This document shows, in pieces, positions 53,058 through 61,662 of a stretch of DNA of 64,000 nucleotides. Source of the stretch: Rhodoferax sp. (lineage in GTDB: Bacteria; Pseudomonadota; Gammaproteobacteria; Burkholderiales; Burkholderiaceae_C). The notes beneath the pieces were generated by a model, which was not told the origin of the DNA, ran no database searches, and saw only the letters and a program-made list of their open reading frames with translations. Location: assembly GCA_031291305.1 (NCBI GenBank), contig JARLJH010000048.1, positions 186,001 through 250,000 on the forward strand, in the 5' to 3' direction. Both the position numbers and the translations under genes were made by a program. The number at the start of each line of letters is the position of its first letter. Position 1 is the first letter of the stretch.

Positions 53058-53334
53058 ACCCGCACCCCGAAAAGCCAAATCCGCATCCTCCATGTGCGTT
53101 GTCACCATTGGAAACTTGGTAAATCTAATCATGCCCACGAACCATGGGCTCAAAGTGATCGACCTGCTACAGCACGCCACCGAAGGACACCCCACCTATG
53201 TTGGCGGCCCCGGATACATCTACAAGATGGACTATTACGCAGTTCAGACTGAACTCAAGATCATTCAGTCCACGCAGCTTCGCGCGGCTAGCCATCAAAA
53301 GGGGGACCCAATCCTGCTGGGTACAGACCTATGA
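53047..53334 (+). CDS. Hypothetical early phage protein
   Basis: A 95-residue protein starting MATRPAPRKAKSASSM, basic at the N-terminus, then VIDLLQHATEGHPTYVGG. No family recognised. The ATG at 53047 lies inside the end of the previous gene; the upstream frame start at 53014 is less likely. Confidence 0.6.
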   Translation: MATRPAPRKAKSASSMCVVTIGNLVNLIMPTNHGLKVIDLLQHATEGHPTYVGGPGYIYKMDYYAVQTELKIIQSTQLRAASHQKGDPILLGTDL

Positions 53335-53807
53335 GTCAGCCTACAACCGACATCCATCGCAAGCGCGAGCTGACCTTGATCCACTTGGCCAGGGTCCAGC
53401 TTGGGCTGAGTCGTGCCGACTATGAGCATGTGCTGGACACGGTGACTGGCGCGATCAGCTCCGCCGATCTGGATGCGGCTGGGCGTGACAAATTGATCAA
53501 GCACTTCAAGTCCAAGGGGTTTGTGGTCAAGCCGACGGGCAAGTCAAAGCAGGCTAGATCGTTGGATGCGCCGCAAGTGCGCAAGCTGCGCGCCATGTGG
53601 TGGGCGTTGGCCGACGTGGCTGCGGTGGAGAAGCCAGCCAATGCCCTGGCTTGCGCCAAGGCGGTGGAGGCCTGGGCCGTGCGCCAGGCCAGCCAGGGGG
53701 CGGTGGGCGCGTTCTCAGCCTTGCGCTTTGCGTCGCACCACCAGCTCAATAAGCTGATTGAAGAAATGAAGGCCTGGGGCCTGCGCGTGAAGGCAGATAT
53801 CCAATGA
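53331..53807 (+). CDS. GemA-like regulatory protein
   Basis: A 158-residue protein of the GemA/gp16 family: LIHLARVQLGLSRADYEHVL, DKLIKHFKSKGFVVKP and ALRFASHHQLNKLIEEMKAW. In Mu GemA alters host gene expression and DNA supercoiling. Overlaps the Mor gene by four bases. Confidence 0.9.
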   Translation: MSQPTTDIHRKRELTLIHLARVQLGLSRADYEHVLDTVTGAISSADLDAAGRDKLIKHFKSKGFVVKPTGKSKQARSLDAPQVRKLRAMWWALADVAAVEKPANALACAKAVEAWAVRQASQGAVGAFSALRFASHHQLNKLIEEMKAWGLRVKADIQ

Positions 53808-54283
53808 TCCGCCCAGCCCCCACGCTGACCATCAAGCCCCAAGCCCTGCCCGCTGCCTTGCGCGAGCTGGCGCGGGTGCTGGGCGACTCTGACGCGCTGC
53901 GCCTGGTGGGCATGCACGGCGGTGCGCGGGTGTCGGTGCCCAAGCAGGCGCGCGCTGACCACCCGCTGCGCATGGCGCTGGGTGAAGAGGCGTTTGGGAA
54001 GCTGGTGGCGGAATACGCAGGCGAGACGATTGAGCTGCCCAAGGGTGATGCGTACCTGCGGGAGCTGCGCCACGACCAGGTGCGCCAGTGTCGTGAGCAA
54101 GGCCTGACGGTGGATGAGACCGCCGAGGCGGTGGGCTACAGCCGCCGCCATGTGATCAACATCATTGGCGGCCATGCGGATGGCACCGATACGCTGACGA
54201 TGGATATGTTTGAGGAGGCTCCGGCTCCCAAGAGCTACGCTGGCCAGGCCAACGACCCGTTCGGGATGAGCGGGTCTAGGTGA
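53804..54283 (+). CDS. Mor-type middle/late transcription activator
   Basis: A 159-residue Mor/C-family activator. The N-terminal dimerisation region is followed by the helix-turn-helix RQCREQGLTVDETAEAVG then YSRRHVINIIGG. It is the only Mor/C-like gene in the window and is the best candidate to bind the late dyads at 44057, 54942 and 61663. Last gene of the early operon. Confidence 0.88.
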   Translation: MIRPAPTLTIKPQALPAALRELARVLGDSDALRLVGMHGGARVSVPKQARADHPLRMALGEEAFGKLVAEYAGETIELPKGDAYLRELRHDQVRQCREQGLTVDETAEAVGYSRRHVINIIGGHADGTDTLTMDMFEEAPAPKSYAGQANDPFGMSGSR

Positions 54284-54296
54284 GATAATTTGAGCG

Positions 54297-54480
54297 TCAC
54301 CTCAAAAAAAGGGGTGATGGGATGTGAGAGTCCCTTGAGACGCGGCAGGAGCCGCAGCACCGCAAGTTTGCGGCTTCTTCATTCGTGCACCAATTTTTGG
54401 CGGCTCGAATGGGAGAAGCGCAAGCTTCTGCCGGTAACGCTCGCGTCTCCCGGTCTCTCACACCCTTTCGAGTCGCCGCC
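54297..54480 (+). ncRNA. Structured region resembling phage C4-type antisense RNA
   Basis: Hairpins in order: TCACCTC/GGGGTGA around seven A (54297-54317); GCGGC-AGGA-GCCGC (54342-54355); CCGCAA/TTGCGG (54360-54373); a long closing stem GGCGGCTCGAA (54399-54409) with TTCGAGTCGCCGCC (54467-54480) enclosing AGAAGC-GCAA-GCTTCT. Two upstream segments are complementary to downstream ones: TGTGAGAG (54323) with CTCTCACA (54454) and GAGACGCG (54337) with CGCGTCTC (54442). Paired complementary segments of this kind are the hallmark of P1 C4 and P4 CI RNAs. Confidence 0.55.
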
Positions 54481-54825
54481 CTAACGGGTGGGTTTGAAAC
54501 GATGGGAGCTTTTCTGAATTCGCATCCAAACGTGCCGCCAGTAGTTGCGGCCATCCTTGTACAGACTGACCAGCAGCGCCGTGCCTTCAAAGTGGTGGAT
54601 GCGGTGGATGACCTGGACAGCCAGTTGGGCGCTTACCGAGCCGTTGAACAGTTGGCCATGAGTGAGAAGGCCCAGGGTGACGAGGGGCTGCCGCAGTTGC
54701 GCCGCAGTGACCTGGCCCAATTGCTGTCGGTGCTCAATACCAATTTGTCAGACTATTGTGCAAAAGCGCGCCAGGCTGCTTTATTCTCTGCGCAGGGATC
54801 AGGCAACGGCCCTAACCCTGTTTAA
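54385..54825 (+). CDS. Hypothetical phage protein overlapping the structured RNA (Ash/Icd-like start)
   Basis: Up to 146 residues from a GTG at 54385; ATGs at 54409 and 54502 are alternative starts. The first 40 residues (ARMGEAQASAGNARVSRSL, TPFRVAALTGGFE) are read through the RNA structure and resemble the start of phage Ash/Icd-like proteins, where conservation reflects the RNA. The rest (QQRRAFKVVDAVDDLDSQ, LPQLRRSDLAQLLSVLN) is helical and unrecognised. Translation may be controlled by the RNA. Confidence 0.6.
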   Translation: MHQFLAARMGEAQASAGNARVSRSLTPFRVAALTGGFETMGAFLNSHPNVPPVVAAILVQTDQQRRAFKVVDAVDDLDSQLGAYRAVEQLAMSEKAQGDEGLPQLRRSDLAQLLSVLNTNLSDYCAKARQAALFSAQGSGNGPNPV

Positions 54826-54941
54826 AACCCCCGCAAACCCGTTTAAAACCGCCTTCTGGACCAAGCCCGGTATATCCGGAGCCAAAAGCGCCTCAAGGCC
54901 CGCCACGGGCCATATTCCAAACATCTGTTTATGCCTGATGT

Positions 54942-54957
54942 GGTGAAGCGTTTCACC
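54942..54957 (+). promoter_or_regulatory. Late-promoter dyad before the protease/scaffold gene
   Basis: GGTGAAGCGTTTCACC, followed by ATGACC. The dyad ends 36 bases before the ATG at 54994, and the same distance separates the copy at 61663 from its gene. Downstream, GGCAAAGT in this copy aligns with GGCACAGT there. The 168-base gap 54826-54993 holds no gene. Confidence 0.72.
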
Positions 54958-54993
54958 ATGACCTAAAGCCCTGTGCCCGGCAAAGTACAGGGC

Positions 54994-56166
54994 ATGAACA
55001 AAGCACACCAATTTACAGGCCTTGCCGACTGGATCGAAGTCTTCAAGGCGGGCACGCACACCGACAGCAAGGGCCGCAGCTGCACTTTCACCGAGGGTGA
55101 TCTGGATCAGATGGTGAGCAACCTGGCACTGGGCGCGGCACCCGCCGTGCTGGGCCACCCCAAACACAACGACCCGGCCTATGGCTGGGTCAAGCCCGAA
55201 GGGGCCAAGCGCGAAGGAGCGTCCTTGTTCGTCAAGTTTGACGACATCAACCCGGCCTTTGCGGCAGGTGTGGACAGCGGCGCGTACCGCAACCGCTCGG
55301 TGTCGATTTTCAAAGACAAAGACGCGGGTTGGCGCTTGCAGCATGTGGGCTGGCTCGGTGCGGCCCGCCCTGCCATTGATGGCCTGGCCCCGCTGGACTA
55401 CAGCGCCGCCGTGGATGCCTATGAGTTTGATGCCGACGACTGGGACATTGGCAGCGCCCTGGGCGACACGGCTGACCTGCTGCGCGGCCTGCGTGAGCAA
55501 CTGATTGCCAAAGAAGGCCTGGAGGCTGCTGATGCCGCGCTGCCCAGCTGGCGCATTCAGTCTGTGGCCGATGCCGCCCAGCGCGTCAAGACCGCCGCCC
55601 TGGCCGAGCCTGATGAGAGCGATCCCAGCCCATTTTCAAAACCAACCCCAACCGGAGGAGTTATGTCATTTACCCAAGAGCAGCTGGACGCTGCAACGGC
55701 CCAGGCCAAAAAAGAAGCCCAGGACAAGGCGGCGGCCGAATTTGCCGCCAGCCAGGCCGAGCTGACCAAGCTGCGCAGTGAGCGCCAGGCGGATCGCATT
55801 GGTGCACAGATCAATGGCTGGAAGGCCAAAGGTCTGGTCACCCCGGCTGAAGAGGCTGGGCTGGCTGAGTTCATGGGCTCGCTGGAAAGTGGTGCCGGTG
55901 CTGAGTTCAGCTTCAGTGCCAGTGACAAGAGCCAGGTCAAGAAGACGCCAGCGCAGTTTTTTGCTGACTTTATGGCGGCGCGCAAGCCATTGGTGAAGCT
56001 GGGCCAACAGGTGGTTGCTGATGAATTGCCTGGTGTGAATGGCAATGACGCCTCTTCTCTGGCCGATGCGGCGCGCAGCTATATGAAAGAACAGGCCGAA
56101 CAAGGTCTGACCGTGAGCGTGGCGGAAGCCGTGAGCTACGTGTCCAGCCGCACGGGTGCCGTGTAA
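54994..56166 (+). CDS. Prohead protease fused to scaffold (Mu I/Z-like)
   Basis: A 390-residue protein. The first 220 residues match Mu gpI-like proteases (FTGLADWIEVFKAGTHTD, AVLGHPKHNDPAYGWVKPE, YRNRSVSIFKD, HVGWLGAARPAIDGLAPL). The rest is an alanine-rich coiled-coil scaffold. The ATG at 54994 is preferred to the GTG at 54973. An internal start at 55663 should give the scaffold alone, as for Mu Z. Confidence 0.9.
   Translation: MNKAHQFTGLADWIEVFKAGTHTDSKGRSCTFTEGDLDQMVSNLALGAAPAVLGHPKHNDPAYGWVKPEGAKREGASLFVKFDDINPAFAAGVDSGAYRNRSVSIFKDKDAGWRLQHVGWLGAARPAIDGLAPLDYSAAVDAYEFDADDWDIGSALGDTADLLRGLREQLIAKEGLEAADAALPSWRIQSVADAAQRVKTAALAEPDESDPSPFSKPTPTGGVMSFTQEQLDAATAQAKKEAQDKAAAEFAASQAELTKLRSERQADRIGAQINGWKAKGLVTPAEEAGLAEFMGSLESGAGAEFSFSASDKSQVKKTPAQFFADFMAARKPLVKLGQQVVADELPGVNGNDASSLADAARSYMKEQAEQGLTVSVAEAVSYVSSRTGAV
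55651..55665 (+). promoter_or_regulatory. Internal ribosome-binding site and start for the scaffold protein (Z-like, 55663-56166)
   Basis: GGAGGAG (55654-55660) lies two bases before an in-frame ATG at 55663, codon 224 of the protease gene. The product would be 167 residues starting MSFTQEQLDAATAQAKK, the whole coiled-coil scaffold. Confidence 0.75.
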
Positions 56167-56198
56167 CCCCCAACGATTTATCAACGGAGAAAACAAGC

Positions 56199-56582
56199 AT
56201 GGCTAACTTACTTTTGGCAATTTCAGCGGTGGCCGATGTGGCCTTGACCAACAACCGCATCGTCAAGCAAGGCAGCGGCGACTTTGCCGTCACCACCGCC
56301 GTGGCGGCTACAGATGCGCTTTACGGCGTGGTCAACGAAAAACCCTATGGCGTGGCCGCTGGCGAGCAGGTGGACGTGGTGCGCGTGGGCATTGCGTGGG
56401 TGGAGGCCGGTGCCGCCGCTGCACGCGGTGCACCCGTGACGGCTGACGCGGTGGGCCGTGGTGTTGCCGCAGCGCCTGCAGCTGGCTCCAACGTGCGAAT
56501 CATCGGCTTTTTCGACGAAGCGCCCAGTGCTGCTGGTGACGTGGTTCGCGTGATGCTGTCTCCCGGCCTGATGCAGGGCTAA
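56199..56582 (+). CDS. Capsid decoration/DUF2190-like protein
   Basis: A 127-residue protein placed between scaffold and major capsid. Small-residue-rich beta pattern: ALTNNRIVKQGSGDFAVTTA, EQVDVVRVGIAWVEAGAAA and FFDEAPSAAGDVVRVMLSP, as in DUF2190-like cement proteins. AACGGAG precedes the start. Confidence 0.75.
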   Translation: MANLLLAISAVADVALTNNRIVKQGSGDFAVTTAVAATDALYGVVNEKPYGVAAGEQVDVVRVGIAWVEAGAAAARGAPVTADAVGRGVAAAPAAGSNVRIIGFFDEAPSAAGDVVRVMLSPGLMQG

Positions 56583-56620
56583 GTAACCAACTGATTTATT
56601 AACCAGGACAGGAACCAACT

Positions 56621-57577
56621 ATGACAACGACTGCCTTCCCCGTCAATCCGGCGCTGACCGCGATTTCGATGATGTACACCAACCCGGATGTGGCGCTGAT
56701 CGCCGATCAGGTGTTGCCCCGCATCCCGGTAGCCAAGAAGTTCAGCTACAGCGCGTATGACCTGGCACAGGCATTCACCGTGCCACAAACCCAGGTGGGG
56801 CGCAAGTCGCAGCCTGTGCAGGTGGACTTCTCAGGCCAATTGGTGAACTCTGAGACGGTTGACTACGCACTGGATGATCTGGTGCCCAACGATGACATCA
56901 ACGCCTGGGCCAGCATGCCCAAGCCGGATCGTGGCGGCCCACCCAACCCTCTGGATGTGTCGACCATGATGTTGACCAAGCTGGTGCAGCTGGCACGTGA
57001 AATCCGTGTCGCGGCCCAAGTGTTCAACACAGCCAACTACGTCGCTGGACAATTCGCCACTTTGTCGGGCACCAGCCAGTGGAGTGACTACACCAACAGC
57101 AACCCGCTGGATGCCCTCTTGTCCGCCCTGGACGTGCCCATCTATCGCCCCAACCTGGTGGTGTTGGGTCAACAAGCGTTCACCAAGCTGCGCCAACACC
57201 CCAAGGTGGTGCAGGCGGTGTTTGGCACGGCGCAAACCGGCGGTGTGGTGGGGCGCAAGCAACTGGCCGAGGTCCTGGAGGTGCAGGACGTGGTGGTGGG
57301 GGCAGGGTTTGTCAACACCGCTCGCAAAGGGCAAAACGCCAACATGTCGCGGGTGTGGGGCAAGCACTGCGCACTGTTGTACGCCAGCAAAGAAAGCGCA
57401 CAAATGGGCCAGCCGGTTTGGGGCTTTACTGGCCAGTGGGGCGACAAGACCGCTGGCGACATGCCTGACCCGAAGACAGGCCGCAATGGCTCGCAACTGG
57501 TGCGCGTGGGTGAGGGTGTGAAAGAAGTCATCAGTGCGCCCGCCTTGGGCTACTTCTTCCAAAACGCAGTGGCGTAA
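56621..57577 (+). CDS. Major capsid protein
   Basis: A 318-residue capsid subunit with HK97-type features: NPDVALIADQVLPRIPVAKK near the N-terminus, TMMLTKLVQLAREIRVAAQV along the spine helix, then RPNLVVLGQQAFTKLRQHP and GVKEVISAPALGYFFQNAV at the end. Position after the decoration protein matches Mu T. Which capsid family it belongs to is not certain. Confidence 0.86.
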   Translation: MTTTAFPVNPALTAISMMYTNPDVALIADQVLPRIPVAKKFSYSAYDLAQAFTVPQTQVGRKSQPVQVDFSGQLVNSETVDYALDDLVPNDDINAWASMPKPDRGGPPNPLDVSTMMLTKLVQLAREIRVAAQVFNTANYVAGQFATLSGTSQWSDYTNSNPLDALLSALDVPIYRPNLVVLGQQAFTKLRQHPKVVQAVFGTAQTGGVVGRKQLAEVLEVQDVVVGAGFVNTARKGQNANMSRVWGKHCALLYASKESAQMGQPVWGFTGQWGDKTAGDMPDPKTGRNGSQLVRVGEGVKEVISAPALGYFFQNAVA

Positions 57578-57612
57578 GCCACCCCACTATTTTTGATTGA
57601 ACGGAGATTGAT

Positions 57613-57810
57613 ATGGCTACAGCAAAAAACACATCAGCTGCCCCCGCTTTGGTGGCGCTGACTGCCCTGTCGGTGGTAGAGCATGACGGCGTGACTTATG
57701 GACCCGGCATGGATGCGGGCGACAAGCTGCAGGTGACCGCCGCCCAGGCCAAGGCCTTGGTTGACGTGGGCGCTGCCGCGCTGGACGAACCCGCCCCCGC
57801 AGCCGAGTAA
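57613..57810 (+). CDS. Hypothetical small virion-region protein
   Basis: A 65-residue protein: ALTALSVVEHDGVTYGPG, then LQVTAAQAKALVDVGAAAL. This short helix-strand pattern recurs between capsid and DUF1320 genes of Mu-like phages. Function unknown. Confidence 0.7.
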   Translation: MATAKNTSAAPALVALTALSVVEHDGVTYGPGMDAGDKLQVTAAQAKALVDVGAAALDEPAPAAE

Positions 57811-57816
57811 GCGCCC

Positions 57817-58335
57817 ATGAGCTACGCCACCCCGCAGCGCTTCATTCAGGAATATGGCCTGGATGAGACCACCCAGCTCCTGGCCGATGAGCAGCAGTTG
57901 CTCACCAGCCAGTTGTTGACCGATGCGCTGACCGGGGCGTGGACGGGTACGCCCAGTGCGCCTGAGCAAGCTGCGGCCACCGCCGCCAAAGACCGCATCA
58001 TGCGCAAGCTGCTGACCGTGAGCAACTACATGGACGGCTACCTCCGCAGCGCGGTGACCTTGCCCCTGTCTACCACCGATGCCAACGCAGGCACGCTTGA
58101 AGAGTGCTGCATTGCCCTGGTGCGCACGGGCCTGGCCGACGACTCGGACAACACCTCTGAGCGCATGGAGAAGATTGCTGACCAGTGGCGAGCCTGGCTG
58201 AAAGATGTGCAGTCTGGCCGGGTCACGCTGGTGGCCAGTTCGGGTGATGAGGTGGTGGGCCTGAGCCGTGTGCACACCGGCCAGGCAGCCACGCGCTTTG
58301 GTTGGGATTCGTTCCCGCCGATCAGGAGCTGGTGA
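57817..58335 (+). CDS. DUF1320 head-tail connector-type protein (Mu gp36-like)
   Basis: A 172-residue protein: SYATPQRFIQEYGLDETTQ, AAKDRIMRKLLTVSNYMDGY and LRSAVTLPLSTT, typical of DUF1320. It probably forms part of the head-tail junction. The stop overlaps the next start (TGATG). Confidence 0.88.
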   Translation: MSYATPQRFIQEYGLDETTQLLADEQQLLTSQLLTDALTGAWTGTPSAPEQAAATAAKDRIMRKLLTVSNYMDGYLRSAVTLPLSTTDANAGTLEECCIALVRTGLADDSDNTSERMEKIADQWRAWLKDVQSGRVTLVASSGDEVVGLSRVHTGQAATRFGWDSFPPIRSW

Positions 58336-58781
58336 TGGCTGGCACGGCACTGACGATGACGTTTGAAGACGGCCCGCTGGTCAGGCACCTGGCGCGCTTG
58401 TCGGCCCGCCAGGAGTGGACCAAGGCGCGCCGTGACATCGGCGAGTTCATGGTGGGTGACATCCAGGACAACCTGGACGGGCAAAAGCTGTTTGACGGCT
58501 CACCCATGCCACAAAGCAAGGCAGCTATCAAGCGGCGTGGAAAGACGCTGATCAAGGACCACCATCTGTATGACAGCTACACCTACAACCTGGTGGGTGG
58601 CGGGCTGGAGGTCGGTTCGAATAAGGTCTATGCGGCCATTCAACACTTCGGTGGTGAAACAGGTCGCGGCCATAAAACCAAAATTGAAGCCCGCCCTGTG
58701 ATGGGCATCGCCATACGCCAGGAGCTGCAGATTGGGTACATCGTGAGCCAGGCTATCCGAGATATTGAGAGAGCCCAATGA
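58335..58781 (+). CDS. Virion morphogenesis protein (Mu G-like)
   Basis: A 148-residue protein: TKARRDIGEFMVGDIQDNLD, DGSPMPQSKAAIKRRGKTLI and YAAIQHFGGETGR, as in the phage virion morphogenesis family. In Mu gene G follows F in the head operon; here F is in the leftward operon and G sits among the connector genes. Confidence 0.88.
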   Translation: MAGTALTMTFEDGPLVRHLARLSARQEWTKARRDIGEFMVGDIQDNLDGQKLFDGSPMPQSKAAIKRRGKTLIKDHHLYDSYTYNLVGGGLEVGSNKVYAAIQHFGGETGRGHKTKIEARPVMGIAIRQELQIGYIVSQAIRDIERAQ

Positions 58782-59386
58782 GCGCAACGATTCTTCTTGA
58801 CCAGGCGGTGGCACGCATTCGCGCCCAGTTCACCAAGGCCGAGGTGGCCACAGTGCAGGCGTATGCGGGCGAATTCTCTGCAGCGGAGATTCCGTTCAAA
58901 AGCTACAGCTGCCCCGCCATTTTTGTGACGGTGCAGGGCTGGCAACCCGCCGACAACAGTTGCCGCCTGAGTGGCAAGCATGCCACCAAGGTGCGCATGG
59001 CGGCGTTTGTGGCGTTCAAACATGCCGACCGCAACAAGCGCATGGCCGGGGCGATGCTGCTGGCGGAGCGCCTGGGCATCGTGATGCGCCAGTGGGAGCC
59101 GATGCGCGAAGCGGCCAATGCCAATCTGCCGGTGACGATCGCTGGTCTGGAGGCGGATGCCACCTGCGAAAACCTCTATGGCCGGGCGCTGGACGCGGCT
59201 GGCCAGGCGCTGTTCCTGGTGGACTGGCAGCAGTGTGTAAAGCCTGCCGTGCCGATGGAACAGCTGTGGGACTTGCTGTCCATCGAGATCATTGACAGCG
59301 CGCGGGGCGGCATGGTGCCCCCGGCTGCTGCGGCCACGGGCGTGGTGCCGGTGGTGACTGAAGACGTGAAATTTGTTCAAAACTGA
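58778..59386 (+). CDS. DUF1834 tail-terminator-type protein (Mu gp37-like)
   Basis: A 202-residue protein: LDQAVARIRAQFTKAEVATV, AFVAFKHADRNKRMAGAM and MEQLWDLLSIEIIDSARGG. DUF1834 members occupy the gp37 place of Mu-like phages. Overlaps the G-like gene by four bases. Confidence 0.86.
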   Translation: MSATILLDQAVARIRAQFTKAEVATVQAYAGEFSAAEIPFKSYSCPAIFVTVQGWQPADNSCRLSGKHATKVRMAAFVAFKHADRNKRMAGAMLLAERLGIVMRQWEPMREAANANLPVTIAGLEADATCENLYGRALDAAGQALFLVDWQQCVKPAVPMEQLWDLLSIEIIDSARGGMVPPAAAATGVVPVVTEDVKFVQN

Positions 59387-59396
59387 AAGGTGCCCC

Positions 59397-59624
59397 ATGG
59401 CCAAGACTGATTTAAAGACTGACGATGTTGCTGCCGCTGACCAGGCGACCACCGCAGCGACGCCCGCCATGGGCTCGCTGGTGCAGGTGAAAGTGGCCGC
59501 TGGCTGCATGCTGGTGAACAACGAAACCGGTGCTTACTTTGAGCCCGATGTGGCTACGCCGGTGACGGTGACCACGACGCTGCTGCGTCGCCTGCAGGAT
59601 GGTGATGTGACGCTGGTGGGCTAA
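59397..59624 (+). CDS. DUF2635 small tail protein (Mu gp38-like)
   Basis: A 75-residue protein ending VTTTLLRRLQDGDVTLVG, with a central QVKVAAGCMLVNNETGAYFE, typical of DUF2635. The ATG at 59397 is preferred over the frame start inside the preceding gene. Confidence 0.8.
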   Translation: MAKTDLKTDDVAAADQATTAATPAMGSLVQVKVAAGCMLVNNETGAYFEPDVATPVTVTTTLLRRLQDGDVTLVG

Positions 59625-59680
59625 AGCCGCTTCAAGTCATCACAAAACCCCTTTCATACAGCTTTTAACGGAACTTTGAT

Positions 59681-61165
59681 ATGTCTTTACCCAACCTGCT
59701 TTCTTTGAGCTTCCTGGTGCCGTTTGTGGCGGCCAAGAATGATTTTTCTCGCGCCATCCGGGGCCTGCGCGGCATGCCTCGGCGGCTGCTGCTGGTGGGC
59801 CACAAGCTGGCGGCTGGTGGCGCGGCGTTGAACACACTGATCACGGTGACGACCGAGGCCGATGCCATTGCGCAGTTTGGCGAGGGCTCCATGCTGACAA
59901 GCATGTGGCGTGATGCCAAGGCCAATGCCGATTTGGGCCTGCCAATTGATTGCTTCTGCATTGCGCCAGGCGGCTCAGCCGTGTCTGCCACCAGCACGAT
60001 TGCGATCACGCCGCCGGGTAACCTGGCCATGAGTGGCGAGGTGATGTTGTATGTGGGCGGTGAGCGTGTGAGTGTGGGGGTGACCACGGCAGACACAGCC
60101 AATACGGTGGCCACCAAGCTGATCAATGCGATCAATGCCAATGCCAAGCTGCCCGTGACAGCAGCGGCGACGGTTAATCTGTATGAGTGCAAGCTGACGT
60201 GCAAATGGGGTGGCCCGACTGGCAATGACATTGACCTGCGTACCACTTACTACACCGATGACCGCTTGCCCAACAGCTTGATCGTGACAGTGCCCGCGAT
60301 GACGGGCGGTGCTGTTGTGCCTGATGTGACGCCGCTCATCGCGGCCATGAACCTGTACCGGGCGACCGAGATTGTGGTGCCGTTTACCGACAGCGCCAAC
60401 ATGGGCATCCTGGAGACCGAGCTGGCCGCACGCTGGTTGGCCAACAATATGCAGGACGGGACGGTGATCAATTCCATTCGCGGCACCGAAGCGGCGAATA
60501 CCACCTGGCTGAGCACCCGCAACAGCCCGCATGTGCACACCATCACCACGACCAAAGACTGCACCAACCCGTGGGAACTGGCTGCGGCAGCTGGTGCGGC
60601 GATAGAGAGCCTGGCCGCTATTGACCCGGCGATGCCTGCCACAGGGGTGGCGCTGGTGGGCTACAAGGGGCCGGCCCAGGGGCAGCATTGGACCGTTGAC
60701 CAGCTCAACAACATGCTGGTGGCCGGTGGCTGCCCGCTGCAGATTGCGTCGGACTACAGCGGCACACTGCTGCGCATGGTGACTAACTACAAGAAAACGA
60801 CCGCTGGTGCTGCCGACCGCAGCATGGCTGAGCTGGCCTGGATCAAGACGATGAGCTACTACCGGTGGTTCCACGTGACGGAGTTCCAGACCAAGTACCA
60901 GGGCTTCAAGATTGCCCAGTACATCACCGACCCAATTCCTGGCCAGAAGATCATGACCCAGCAGCTGGGCGAGGAAATCATGATTGGGCTGTACAAGCAG
61001 TTCATGGACGCCGGGCTGTGCCAGAACATGGACTATTACCGAAAAACGCTGGTGGTGGAGGTGGATGGCCCCAACGGCAAGCTCAAGGTGCAGGATGAGC
61101 CGGTGATCGTGACCCAGCACTACCAAACTGAAATCAGCAGCTACGTGGTGGCGGGCCAAGTCTGA
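59681..61165 (+). CDS. Contractile tail sheath protein (Mu L-like)
   Basis: A 494-residue sheath subunit: LPNLLSLSFLVPFVAAKNDF at the start, GGAVVPDVTPLIAAMNLYRA in the middle and the conserved sheath C-terminus (MDYYRKTLVVEVDGPNGKL, QTEISSYVVAGQV). Shows that the phage is a myovirus. Confidence 0.94.
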   Translation: MSLPNLLSLSFLVPFVAAKNDFSRAIRGLRGMPRRLLLVGHKLAAGGAALNTLITVTTEADAIAQFGEGSMLTSMWRDAKANADLGLPIDCFCIAPGGSAVSATSTIAITPPGNLAMSGEVMLYVGGERVSVGVTTADTANTVATKLINAINANAKLPVTAAATVNLYECKLTCKWGGPTGNDIDLRTTYYTDDRLPNSLIVTVPAMTGGAVVPDVTPLIAAMNLYRATEIVVPFTDSANMGILETELAARWLANNMQDGTVINSIRGTEAANTTWLSTRNSPHVHTITTTKDCTNPWELAAAAGAAIESLAAIDPAMPATGVALVGYKGPAQGQHWTVDQLNNMLVAGGCPLQIASDYSGTLLRMVTNYKKTTAGAADRSMAELAWIKTMSYYRWFHVTEFQTKYQGFKIAQYITDPIPGQKIMTQQLGEEIMIGLYKQFMDAGLCQNMDYYRKTLVVEVDGPNGKLKVQDEPVIVTQHYQTEISSYVVAGQV

Positions 61166-61201
61166 GCCTGAAGCGCTACCCAATCAACTTAGGAGATAGA
61201 C

Positions 61202-61576
61202 ATGGCAGGAACAGACAATTTGCTTTTTCACATCGACCAGATCGTGGTGGACGGCAAGCCCATCGCGTTTGAAGACGGATCGGGCATGCTGAGCGGCGCG
61301 GCACGCTTTCGGAATGAGGTGGTGGCCAGCGCGAGCGGTGATGACTTCAACAAGCGTAATCGGGTGCCGACGCTGTTCAAAACCAAGATTCAGTTTGGCC
61401 CGGCGGTGAACCCGGATGACTATGCCAATTACCAAGGGGTGCAGATCACGGCGCGTGATGCGCAAAGTGGGCGCCGTGCACTGATGCCCAATTGCAGTTT
61501 TGGCGAGATGGGCGAAATTGGCGGCGGGTCGGTGGACGTGACGTTTAACGTGCTGGCACCGGTGCAGTGGCTGTAA
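61202..61576 (+). CDS. Tail tube protein (Mu M-like)
   Basis: A 124-residue tube subunit: AGTDNLLFHIDQIVVDGKP at the start, VPTLFKTKIQFGPAVNP in the middle and MGEIGGGSVDVTFNVLAP at the end. AGGAGATA precedes the ATG. Followed by a strong terminator. Confidence 0.9.
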   Translation: MAGTDNLLFHIDQIVVDGKPIAFEDGSGMLSGAARFRNEVVASASGDDFNKRNRVPTLFKTKIQFGPAVNPDDYANYQGVQITARDAQSGRRALMPNCSFGEMGEIGGGSVDVTFNVLAPVQWL

Positions 61577-61629
61577 AGTAACAACACACCAAGGAACCCG
61601 CAAGGGGCTGGCCCGGCGGAGGGCACTAA

Positions 61630-61657
61630 GGGGCAGGCTTATCACCTGCCCCTTTTT
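61630..61657 (+). terminator. Terminator after the tail tube gene
   Basis: Perfect arms GGGGCAGG (61630-61637) and CCTGCCCC (61645-61652) followed by five T. Ends the first rightward late operon; a new late dyad begins six bases later. Confidence 0.9.
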
Positions 61658-61662
61658 CATTT

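Noticed and set aside
54290-54484. A 64-codon frame (starting MSVTSKKGVMGCE) through the structured RNA
   Set aside because: Its residues follow the stem sequences; apparent conservation would come from the RNA, so I annotated the RNA instead.
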